Shown piece after piece: positions 8,081 through 16,471 of a DNA stretch of 33,502 bases. The DNA lies in NCBI GenBank assembly GCA_021797895.1, contig JAJZYW010000004.1:1-33502 (forward strand), in the 5' to 3' direction. This stretch comes from Microcaldota archaeon. Its GTDB lineage: Archaea > Micrarchaeota > Micrarchaeia > Micrarchaeales > Micrarchaeaceae. The translations under genes were made by a program, and so were the position numbers. Position 1 is the first letter of the stretch; each line of letters opens with the position of its first letter. Below the pieces are notes generated by a model. The model made no database searches. It was not told where the DNA came from and saw nothing but the letters and a program-made list of their open reading frames with translations.

Positions 8081-9316
8081 TCATGCCTTCCTGAGTATTA
8101 TCTCGCCATACTTTGAAGGGGTGATGTACTCCTTTATATAACGCAATATGGTTTTCATGTCGAGCTTCTCCAGTTCGCCCTGAATGTGCTCAAGCATTCG
8201 CCCGTCGCCGTACATGAGTTCCATTTCACTGATTTCTATCGCACTGTCGAGAACATGGTCCAGCCCCATTGCGTATTTTATTCCGAGCCCCTTCTTTACT
8301 TCGTCTAGCTCTGTTTTTCTAACGCCTCCCCTCTTCAGCCTGGCGAATTCGCTCAGCATTATTGATTTTATACTTTCAAGCTTTGCGGTTGCGGCTCCCG
8401 CTGAAGCCATGAGGTAGCCGAACGTGCCGTAGGGTTCATAGTCCACCCCCGGGTCATACGAGAGGCCGTGCTCCTCCCTCACCTTGTCGTATATCCTGTT
8501 GCTGAGCAGCTCTGCGATTGCGTCCATCGCAACGTATTCTGCGAGGGCCGTGCCCGCATCGCCCGCAATTCCCCTGCATGGGAACCCGATCCCTATCTCT
8601 CCGCGCTCTATATCCTTCTTCCTTATGTAAAGTTTTTCTGTCCGTTTCCTTTCCTGAAATGCATGCCTCTCGGGAGCGACGTGCTTCCTGTTGAAGCCGG
8701 ACATATACTTCTTTGCCAGCTCAAACGCCTCATCGGCGCTGATCCCCCCATATATCGTGAGCGACATGTTGCGCGGGTTGTAATACTTTTCGTACGCTTT
8801 TACAAGATCCTGGCGTCTTATCCTTGATGCTATCGCTCCGCTGTCTGGCGGCATTAGCTTTCCGTCCTCGCTGAAGATGGTCCTTGGCATGTTGTCATAC
8901 AGTATCGAGTCAGGGTCCTCCCTCCTCATCGCTATCTCGTGCAGTATGGGGCCTCTCTCCAGCTTAAGCTCCTTGCTGTCGAAAACCGGGTTCCTCACCA
9001 TGTCTGAGATAAGGTCCATCGCCTTGTCAAGATACCTCCTGTACACCACAGCTTCATACATCGTGGCTTCGTAGTCCGTTTCTGCATTGTAGAGTATGCC
9101 GTAGCTGCGTGTTATCTCGTTTATCTGCGTCCAGCTCCTTTTCCTGGTCCCCTTGAAAAGCATGTGCTCTATGAAATGCGCCAGCCCATTAAGCCTTTTG
9201 CTCTCATCGATTGAGCCGAAATTCACACCGATGACGATTGCGACAGATTCAAGGCTTTTCCTTGGTGCAACAAGGACCCTAAGCCCGTTCTCCAGGACCC
9301 GCCTGTAAACCTTCAT
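8081..9316 (-). CDS. M16 family zinc metallopeptidase
   Basis: HXXEH (HFIEH) then ELKLERGPILHEIAMRREDP. Confidence 0.93.
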   Translation of the reverse strand: MKVYRRVLENGLRVLVAPRKSLESVAIVIGVNFGSIDESKRLNGLAHFIEHMLFKGTRKRSWTQINEITRSYGILYNAETDYEATMYEAVVYRRYLDKAMDLISDMVRNPVFDSKELKLERGPILHEIAMRREDPDSILYDNMPRTIFSEDGKLMPPDSGAIASRIRRQDLVKAYEKYYNPRNMSLTIYGGISADEAFELAKKYMSGFNRKHVAPERHAFQERKRTEKLYIRKKDIERGEIGIGFPCRGIAGDAGTALAEYVAMDAIAELLSNRIYDKVREEHGLSYDPGVDYEPYGTFGYLMASAGAATAKLESIKSIMLSEFARLKRGGVRKTELDEVKKGLGIKYAMGLDHVLDSAIEISEMELMYGDGRMLEHIQGELEKLDMKTILRYIKEYITPSKYGEIILRKA

Positions 9317-9409
9317 AAGTCACTTTTTCCGCGATATAATAAAAATGCATGGCAGCCAGTCCCAACAGCGCCAGAAACGTTTAAATATGATCCAGGACGG
9401 ATATCGTAT

Positions 9410-10018
9410 ATGCAGAATTCCAAAGAGCAGTCTAATGCGGAACGCTACAAAGCAATCGAATTTGGGCCGGGAAACAGGGTATCAATATTGGATGGCGGCA
9501 CGAGCGCATCCCCCGACAGAAGCATCTGTGCCGATGAGTTCAAGTCGCTGCTAAGATCCGATCGCGCGGTGCTTGTCGAAACAGAGATTGCCGACATTGT
9601 GCCAAAATCCGCACAAGAATTAGTATGTTATAACGGCAAGTATACCGGCTATAGATATCTCAAGGTGGAGGGTGTAAGCGTGGGCAGCAGCCCGCCCCAC
9701 CAAACCGTGTATCTCTGGGATTCAAAAAATCCATCTAACTCTTTCGGTTTCATCGCGGCGGCGCTCGCAGTATCAATAAATCGGGACTTTCCTGTAGAGC
9801 TTATAGCTGTGGTTGGGCTAAGCAAGAACCCCTACTCGATAACTTACAAAAATCATCACATAGCGTCCTATAATAGACAGCCATCAATGGTTCTTTACGT
9901 CACCGAAGCGGCATTCAGGCTTTCCTGGGGTCTGGGCCCCAATTCGCACATGCTCGATGAATTTTTCGAGCTGGGGCTGCCGCCATTCACAAAAAGGGGG
10001 CAGCAGAATCATCAATAA
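9410..10018 (+). CDS. Orphan hypothetical protein, probably leaderless
   Basis: ORF; TATA-like gtttaaatatg about 26 nt upstream of ATG. Confidence 0.6.
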   Translation: MQNSKEQSNAERYKAIEFGPGNRVSILDGGTSASPDRSICADEFKSLLRSDRAVLVETEIADIVPKSAQELVCYNGKYTGYRYLKVEGVSVGSSPPHQTVYLWDSKNPSNSFGFIAAALAVSINRDFPVELIAVVGLSKNPYSITYKNHHIASYNRQPSMVLYVTEAAFRLSWGLGPNSHMLDEFFELGLPPFTKRGQQNHQ

Positions 10019-10039
10019 TATTAACAACGTGAACGGGAA

Positions 10040-10064
10040 ATCCCACACTCTTTAGAGGTGGGAT
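10040..10064 (+). other. IS200/IS605 right-end-like hairpin 1
   Basis: ATCCCAC-A-CTC-TTTA-GAG-GTGGGAT. Confidence 0.6.
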
Positions 10065-10255
10065 GAAAGCGAACCGCGGATAAATAGAAGAATCCCATTT
10101 TCCCATCAGGGATTCCTTGACTTCATATCGTTGTTTAGTTCGGTATGTTCTCAGTTCATGGGCAATCGCCTCACTGGAAATCTAAGGTCTTACATCATTT
10201 CCCTGAGCGTGAATTTCGGCGTGTCCCGCCGTATAATATAATTTTGTTACAAACA

Positions 10256-10263
10256 TTTATATA
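10256..10263 (+). promoter_or_regulatory. TATA box (TTTATATA), probably for rps8e
   Basis: acaaacaTTTATATAcctcc; predicted start about 10285 gives a roughly 95-nt leader. Confidence 0.6.
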
Positions 10264-10304
10264 CCTCCTTCCCTTATATTATTTTGTTGTTTAGTTCGGG
10301 AAGT

Positions 10305-10333
10305 CCACGCCGTTTACGGGTGGGAGGATGTCA
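10305..10333 (+). other. IS200/IS605 right-end / omega-RNA 3'-end-like hairpin 2
   Basis: CCAC-G-CCG-TTTA-CGG-GTGG followed by GAGGATGTCA; same bulge and loop as hairpin 1. Confidence 0.6.
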
Positions 10334-10379
10334 CATAATTGCGCTACTGATACTAATCGCTAATACTAGAGTGGATTAA

Positions 10380-10775
10380 ATGAGCCAGTTTGGAGTTCAA
10401 GTACATGGCCAGTCGGCCACAAAGAAGAGCGGCAACGGTGCCAGGAGGAGGTCCAACAGGGACAAGAAGAGGCGTGAGGTCGGCAGCTATTTCTCAGCTA
10501 CAAAGCTCTCCGCAGAGAATTCGCCTAAGACCATAAGGCACAGGGGCGGCTATGTTACTACGGTGCTCAAGGCGGCAGGCGTGGCAAACGTCCTCACAAA
10601 AGACGGGATGAAGAAGGCCAAGATAACCGGAGTCCTGGAATCAAAGGACAACAGGAACTTCGCCAGGCAGAACATAATAACCAAAGGCACAATAATCAAC
10701 ACCGAGCTCGGCAAGGCGGTAGTCACGAACAGGCCCGGAAGGGAAGGTGGCGTGAACGCAAAGATAGTTGATTGA
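10380..10775 (+). CDS. rps8e: 30S ribosomal protein eS8
   Basis: eS8-like basic sequence, TKGTIINTELGKAVVTNRPGREGGVNAKIVD. Confidence 0.95.
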   Translation: MSQFGVQVHGQSATKKSGNGARRRSNRDKKRREVGSYFSATKLSAENSPKTIRHRGGYVTTVLKAAGVANVLTKDGMKKAKITGVLESKDNRNFARQNIITKGTIINTELGKAVVTNRPGREGGVNAKIVD

Positions 10776-11153
10776 ATGGCGGAGCGCGTTTACGAGTTCG
10801 ATTCCTCGAAGAAGCAGGCGCTCAAGAAGCTCATAGACTACGATCCGTACCTTGACCAGACGCTCGACGACGAGGCGTTGCGCAAGATGAAATCTGATGC
10901 ATACGCCAACATAATATTCACCAGGCAGGAGTGCGAGATAAAGGACGGGGACATGATAGGAATGGATTCTTCAAAGGGCTATCTCTACATAAAGGCAAAC
11001 GAGGATTTCATGAAGGGCGCAGAAGAGAAGCTCACAAAGGAGATAGAGGGGCTGAAGCGCTGCGACCCGGATACTGAAAGGAAGGTCATAACGTTCATAA
11101 ACGATGAGAAAGAGAAGGGCAACGTCGGATTCGGCTCTATATTCGGTGGTTGA
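10776..11153 (+). CDS. Conserved hypothetical protein
   Basis: ORF immediately after rps8e with the same codon style. Confidence 0.75.
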   Translation: MAERVYEFDSSKKQALKKLIDYDPYLDQTLDDEALRKMKSDAYANIIFTRQECEIKDGDMIGMDSSKGYLYIKANEDFMKGAEEKLTKEIEGLKRCDPDTERKVITFINDEKEKGNVGFGSIFGG

Positions 11154-11159
11154 CTGAAC

Positions 11160-12053
11160 TTGATAAGCGCTGACGACCTGTCCAAGGACGAGGTAAACGA
11201 GATATTCGAGATAGCGGACAACCTTAAAGAGGGAAAAGAGGAGCTGACCCTAAGGGAGCATTCCGTCATATCGCTTTTTTTCCAGTATCCTTCAGTAAGG
11301 ACTCGCAGCGCTTTCGAGGCTGCTGCCGCGCAACTCGGCTCCTCATCAATATACATATCGGGGAATATGGCGGAGCTTGAATCAGGCGAGCTTCCGAGTG
11401 ACATAGCAAAGGCCCTCAGCGGGTACTGCGATTTCATCGTTGCACGGATGCTGAAGCACCAGGACCTCGCCAAGATGGCAGAGGGCGCAAGCGTTCCCCT
11501 GATAAACGGGATGACAGACCTGGAGCACCCTACTCAGGCGCTTTCCGACCTTTATACCATAAGGATGTACAAGGGCAATCTCAAAAACGTCAAGCTCGCC
11601 TTCATGGGCGACATAACCTCAAACGTCGCGAATTCGCTTATGCTTTTCGGCTCTAGGCTCGGAATGGAGATCGCACTCGTCGGGCCAAAGGAGATGATAC
11701 CGAATAGCATATACTTCAACAAGTCAAGGGAGTACGGCACTCTGGACACGTTCGCGTCGCTGGATGAGGGTCTTGAGGACGCCGACATAGTCTACACTGA
11801 CACGTTCTCAGGTATGGGGAAGTCTAATCCCGACGAAGCGAGGTTGAAGTCGCTCTCCCAGTACAGGCTCACCAAGGAGGCCATGCAGAAGGCCGATTCT
11901 GAGGCGCTGGTCATGCACTGCCTTCCTGTCCACCGCGGCGTTGAGGTGGACGCTGATGTCATAGACGGGCCGAAGAGCATCATATGGCAGCAGGCGAAGA
12001 ACAAGATGCTGCTGGCAAAGGCGATACTGCTCTACCTATCAAAAGGAAGGTAG
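11160..12053 (+). CDS. argF: Ornithine carbamoyltransferase-type transcarbamylase
   Basis: SVRTRSAFEAA, HPTQALSDL, HCLPVHRG (OTC-type), TTG start. Confidence 0.85.
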   Translation: MISADDLSKDEVNEIFEIADNLKEGKEELTLREHSVISLFFQYPSVRTRSAFEAAAAQLGSSSIYISGNMAELESGELPSDIAKALSGYCDFIVARMLKHQDLAKMAEGASVPLINGMTDLEHPTQALSDLYTIRMYKGNLKNVKLAFMGDITSNVANSLMLFGSRLGMEIALVGPKEMIPNSIYFNKSREYGTLDTFASLDEGLEDADIVYTDTFSGMGKSNPDEARLKSLSQYRLTKEAMQKADSEALVMHCLPVHRGVEVDADVIDGPKSIIWQQAKNKMLLAKAILLYLSKGR

Positions 12054-12095
12054 CCAACGGAATGCCTTATATTGTTTTTCAGCGCATTCTAATTC

Positions 12096-12779
12096 ATGGA
12101 TTTGCTTTCAAAGGCTGTCATAACAGCTGTTGTGATGATAGCAATAGTGCTTGTCTTGCTATTCATAAAGAGCTACACCGTGGTGCATGCGCCGCCGCTG
12201 AACGCTACGTCCGCATCCAAGCTGGTCATATCCGATCTTCAGCAGAGCTACCCCAACGCATCCGTGAGATTGCTCTCTGTAAACAGGTCCTACGTGCGCA
12301 ACAACAGCTGGGAGATTACTCTCGGCGTGATATACGGGCCGGCAACTCCCTGCCCTACGGTGAAGATAGAGAGCTTTGACTATCCTGCAACAGGTCTTGT
12401 GCCTACGGTTACCAATGTGTATTCAAACTACTCGTCGGGCACGTGCCACGTGTACGGCCTGCCGAATTCCGCGCTGCCATACTTCAGCTATACCGTGAGC
12501 TCTCCTGAAATCGCAATAGACAGGGCATATAATGCCGATTATGCTCCTTTGGTAAGTTTCATCAACGCGAGCGGCTTCAACAACATAACAGCATCGGCGA
12601 ACTTCTATGGAAATACTACACTTCTTGGGAAGAATTATACCAACATCTGGTTAGTAAAATATTTGCATGAGACAAGCACTTCGCAGGAGTCGCAGTTCGT
12701 CGTGATGAACTATAGTGGGTCTGTGCTTACGGGCTACGTCGTCATGCTTAATTATACGAAGAACTTCACGGTCAAGTAA
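12096..12779 (+). CDS. Membrane-anchored extracytoplasmic protein with many N-glycosylation sequons
   Basis: N-terminal TM segment; repeated N-x-S/T. Confidence 0.7.
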   Translation: MDLLSKAVITAVVMIAIVLVLLFIKSYTVVHAPPLNATSASKLVISDLQQSYPNASVRLLSVNRSYVRNNSWEITLGVIYGPATPCPTVKIESFDYPATGLVPTVTNVYSNYSSGTCHVYGLPNSALPYFSYTVSSPEIAIDRAYNADYAPLVSFINASGFNNITASANFYGNTTLLGKNYTNIWLVKYLHETSTSQESQFVVMNYSGSVLTGYVVMLNYTKNFTVK

Positions 12780-12803
12780 GCCGAGCTGGCAATACTTCGG
12801 CGT

Positions 12804-13982
12804 TTATTTGAAAGTCCCCTTGACGACCCACGGAGGCTCGCCCTGGTTGAACGGCTCCATGCCCTTCACCTTGTACTCTTCCAGTATGCGCTCGTCCAAA
12901 CTTATGCCCAGTCCCGGCTTCCCAGAGACGCTGAAATATCCGTCATCAAGCGAATAGCCCGACCTGACAAGCGATTTCTTCCACTTCGGCCAGAACATCT
13001 CGAACGATTCCTGTATAAGCAGGTTTGGTATCGTCACGTCCACGTTGAGTGTAGCTGCGGTCTGTATCGGACCGAACGCATTGTGGTGAGCAATCTCAAC
13101 TCCGAATGACTCAGCCATGGTGGCTATGCTTTTCGCCTCAAGGATGCCGCCGCAGTTCGTTATGTCAGGCTGCAGCACGTCGACAAGGTTCTCGCGGAGG
13201 TAGTTGAGGAAGAGGTTCCTGTCGAGCACTCTCTCGCCCAGAGCTATAGGCGACTTCAGCACCCTTCTAAGCCTGCGCAGCCCTTCAAACTGGTCAGGAT
13301 GCACCGGCTCCTCGACGAAAAGAGGCTCAAATTCAGAAAGAGGGGCGCACGACCTTGCAGCTGAATTGGAGCTGAATCGCCCATGGCATTCTATCATTAT
13401 GTCTCGATCTCCGATTGCTTTCCTTACGGTGCGAACGACCTCCTTTGCATGCGCCGCCTGCTTCTCCGTTATGCTGTCGAACGCCTTCCCGAACGGGTCG
13501 AACTTCATTCCGGTAAAGCCCATCGCGGCAACCTTTTTCGCCTTCTTCGCAAACTCTCCCGGCTCAACGCATCCGTCGTACCACCCGTTTGCGTAAGCCC
13601 TGACCCTTCTGTTGAGCATGCCACCCAGCATGTCAAATACAGGCATGCCATAAATCTTGCCGACTGCGTCCATGCACGCTATTTCTATCGCGCTCAGCGC
13701 GGCTGTTGTCTCCATGGACACTGTGAGATAGAACGAGTGCTTGTAGATCTCCATCCTGTTTGCCTGTATCTCAGTGACCTCCCTGCCCTTAAGGATCCTG
13801 GACAGCTCCCTAACTTCCTCGAGAACTGGCAGAGTCATCATAGTTGTTGGCGCCTCCCCATAACCCACCTGTCCATCCGAAGTAGTGACCCTCACGACTA
13901 TTATGGTGGAGCTCCACGGGCTTGATTTTTCGCCCTCCATGTCGCCGAGCTCCATTATCTCTATATCATTTATCTTAGGCAT
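12804..13982 (-). CDS. Enolase-superfamily sugar-acid dehydratase (gluconate/galactonate dehydratase-like)
   Basis: GMKFDPFGKAF, IECHGRF, LFVEEPVHP, IALGERV, QPDITNCGGILEAKSIA. Confidence 0.88.
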   Translation of the reverse strand: MPKINDIEIMELGDMEGEKSSPWSSTIIVVRVTTSDGQVGYGEAPTTMMTLPVLEEVRELSRILKGREVTEIQANRMEIYKHSFYLTVSMETTAALSAIEIACMDAVGKIYGMPVFDMLGGMLNRRVRAYANGWYDGCVEPGEFAKKAKKVAAMGFTGMKFDPFGKAFDSITEKQAAHAKEVVRTVRKAIGDRDIMIECHGRFSSNSAARSCAPLSEFEPLFVEEPVHPDQFEGLRRLRRVLKSPIALGERVLDRNLFLNYLRENLVDVLQPDITNCGGILEAKSIATMAESFGVEIAHHNAFGPIQTAATLNVDVTIPNLLIQESFEMFWPKWKKSLVRSGYSLDDGYFSVSGKPGLGISLDERILEEYKVKGMEPFNQGEPPWVVKGTFK

Positions 13983-14075
13983 TCAACCACAAACGCTATT
14001 TCCAGCAAAACTACTTACTTCTTTCCGGAAATGATGTGTGCCTGCGGTATACCCCCAGCACAGCAAGATATGCAA

Positions 14076-14354
14076 CTATTTCATACCCGCATCGCTGGAA
14101 GCTTCCATCTTGGCGTCCTTTTTTGATTTCGCTTCTGCAGTTTTCCTGTCTACCAGCGCGTTGATGCGCCTCCTTGCCGCAAGTATGGCTATTCCAACAA
14201 CGAGAACAAACGCACCAAGGTAAAGCATCCCGTCTGGGTTGCTTGAGAGAAGATGCCTAATCATGATAATGTGCCATGTGAAGAGGCTTACCACTCCCGC
14301 GCCTATCCAGCCGTATCCTGCCATAAGCACAGCGCGCCTTGTTTTCCCTTCCAT
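14076..14354 (-). CDS. Small two-TM membrane protein
   Basis: ORF with two hydrophobic segments. Confidence 0.55.
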   Translation of the reverse strand: MEGKTRRAVLMAGYGWIGAGVVSLFTWHIIMIRHLLSSNPDGMLYLGAFVLVVGIAILAARRRINALVDRKTAEAKSKKDAKMEASSDAGMK

Positions 14355-15838
14355 GCTTCATCTTCTGCATCCCAATACTTATTACTTGCCGCGCCTCAAA
14401 TGGAAGAAAATTGCAAAGCCTCTTAAAATGCTTGTGCGCAATAAAACTTGTGGCAGCCCGTGCTGCAGCGGTGGTTGAGTTAGCTGATGTTAAGTTCGAC
14501 GTTGAAAAAGCGCTGGAGCAGCTTCCACAGGACATACGGCTCAGGGCAGTCGACAGGCTCAGGATAAAGTCCGAGCGCCTGAAGCGCACCGGCATGTCTA
14601 AGTTCCTGCTTGCGATAGCGCTGATAGGCCCGGGCATAATAGTGATGATAGCGGACAACGACGCAGGAGGAGTGATAACCTATGCGCAATCAGGCTCAAT
14701 ATTCGGCCTAGGCTTCTTCCTGCCCTTCATGCTTCTCATGATACCCGTCGCGTACATAGTGCAGGAGATGACAGTAAGGCTTGCTGCAGTGACCAGGCGC
14801 GGTCATGCAGAGATGATATGGAAGAGATACGGGAGAGGCTGGGGCATATTCTCCCTTGCAGATCTGGTGATAGCCAATTCGCTTACTCTGGTCACAGAGT
14901 TCATAGGCATCTCTTTCGGTCTCGGGATATTTGGGATACAGCCCGTCTACGCCGTAACCTTTGGGCTGTTGTTTGTTGTGGGAATAACGCTCGGGCTGCG
15001 ATATCACAGGTGGGAGCGTGTCAGCCTTGTCATAGCGGCGTTCAACCTGATATTCATACCATTAGCATTTATCGTGCATCCAAACCCAAATACCGTGCTG
15101 CAGGCATTCGCAACGTGGAAGATTCCCGGCGGAGTAAATTCCTTCTTCATATATGTATTGCTGGCCAACATAGGCACGACGATTGCGCCGTGGATGCTGT
15201 TCTTCCAGCAATCATCTGAGGTAGACAAGGGCATCACGCCGCAGGACATAGGCGCCAGCCGCCGTGACACCCTCATTGGAGCCTTTATCATGGCTGCGGT
15301 TGCGATATCAATAATAGTGATAACTGGATGGCTGGTCCACGGCTACACCACTGCGAACAATAGCTATGATATACAGCTGATACTCAATGTGATAGGCCAA
15401 AAGGTCGGGAAGCTCCCGGTGGAGCTCTTTGCGATAGGGCTGATAGACGCGGGGCTTATAGCCGCGATAGCAATAACCGCAAGCACCTCATGGGCTGTAG
15501 GCGAGGCGTTCGGCTGGCCCCGAAGCATAAATCTCCCGTTCATGAAAAGCAGGAAGTTCTACGCTCCAGGGCTGATAAGCTTGGTCATAGCTGCTGCGAT
15601 AGTGATGATACCCAACCTGCCGTTGAGTTTCCTAAACATAACAGTACAGGTTATTGCGTCGATATTCATGCCGGCAGCCATGCTGTTCCTGCTTCTCCTC
15701 GTGAACGATCCCGAAGTAGTCGGCAAGTACAGGAACAGAGCGTGGCAGAACGTATCTTCGATAGTGATAATGGGGGTGCTTATAACTATGAGCACGCTAT
15801 ATGCAATTTCGCTGATAATACCGAATCTTTTCGGATAG
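14339..15838 (+). CDS. NRAMP-family metal ion transporter (true start likely near 14470)
   Basis: GPGIIVMIADNDAGG (TM1), IGTTIAPWMLFFQQS (TM6), multiple TMs. Confidence 0.85.
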   Translation: MFSLPCFIFCIPILITCRASNGRKLQSLLKCLCAIKLVAARAAAVVELADVKFDVEKALEQLPQDIRLRAVDRLRIKSERLKRTGMSKFLLAIALIGPGIIVMIADNDAGGVITYAQSGSIFGLGFFLPFMLLMIPVAYIVQEMTVRLAAVTRRGHAEMIWKRYGRGWGIFSLADLVIANSLTLVTEFIGISFGLGIFGIQPVYAVTFGLLFVVGITLGLRYHRWERVSLVIAAFNLIFIPLAFIVHPNPNTVLQAFATWKIPGGVNSFFIYVLLANIGTTIAPWMLFFQQSSEVDKGITPQDIGASRRDTLIGAFIMAAVAISIIVITGWLVHGYTTANNSYDIQLILNVIGQKVGKLPVELFAIGLIDAGLIAAIAITASTSWAVGEAFGWPRSINLPFMKSRKFYAPGLISLVIAAAIVMIPNLPLSFLNITVQVIASIFMPAAMLFLLLLVNDPEVVGKYRNRAWQNVSSIVIMGVLITMSTLYAISLIIPNLFG

Positions 15839-15842
15839 GTGA

Positions 15843-16058
15843 ATGGCAATGGAACACAGAAAAATAGATTACAGCTTCATAAAGTCAAAGGAGGACTGGG
15901 ACAGGTTTCTCAAGTCCGAGGGGCTATACGACTACGAGAAGATACGTGTCAAGAGGGCAAAGGTAAAGGGATGGGTGAGGTTTGCTTTCTGGTTCCTAAG
16001 GGCTTACGTCACGCTCATGGTCGTGATAATAGCCCTGGGATTCCTCCACATACTCTGA
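15843..16058 (+). CDS. Small single-TM protein
   Basis: Basic N-terminus and C-terminal TM; 4 nt after the transporter stop. Confidence 0.55.
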   Translation: MAMEHRKIDYSFIKSKEDWDRFLKSEGLYDYEKIRVKRAKVKGWVRFAFWFLRAYVTLMVVIIALGFLHIL

Positions 16059-16067
16059 CAATTGCTG

Positions 16068-16394
16068 TCATATGCTGCTCGTTATGAATGGGCAGTCCAG
16101 TGACACGATACCGATTCCCTTTTCAGTTATCGAGTAAGATACCGCGAGCGGGTGCTGCGATACTACCTGCCTCTTCACAAGCCCCATCCCGACAAGGTCC
16201 CTGAGCACGGCAGTCAGGGTCTTCGGATTCAATCCGGAAATATCATAAAGCCTGTTGAAGTTTGAGGCGCCCAAGCTTTTCAGTATCTCGAGAGTTGAGA
16301 GATGCCAGTGGCCCTTTATCAGCTGCCTAAGGTCCTGCAGGCTCATCCCTTCCGACACCTTTTCTGACACAGGGCAAAACTTGGCTTTCTGCAT
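16068..16394 (-). CDS. HxlR-type winged-helix regulator
   Basis: GHWHLSTLEILKSLGASNFNRLYDISGLNPKTLTAVLRDLVGMGLVKR; ATG at 16394. Confidence 0.8.
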   Translation of the reverse strand: MQKAKFCPVSEKVSEGMSLQDLRQLIKGHWHLSTLEILKSLGASNFNRLYDISGLNPKTLTAVLRDLVGMGLVKRQVVSQHPLAVSYSITEKGIGIVSLDCPFITSSI

Positions 16395-16414
16395 ACTTAC
16401 AAATGGTAATCCCA

Positions 16415-16426
16415 ATATTTAAATAT
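16415..16426. promoter_or_regulatory. Palindromic TATA box ATATTTAAATAT, candidate bidirectional promoter
   Basis: Perfect 12-nt palindrome between divergent genes; about 26 nt from regulator ATG. Confidence 0.5.
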
Positions 16427-16471
16427 GTCTGCAGTGTTAGGTTTGCGTCCAAAAGCGTCGTGTGAAGCTGC

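Noticed and set aside
14257-14658. Minus-strand 133-aa ORF at the transporter start
   Set aside because: Overlaps two better supported genes and has no recognisable features.
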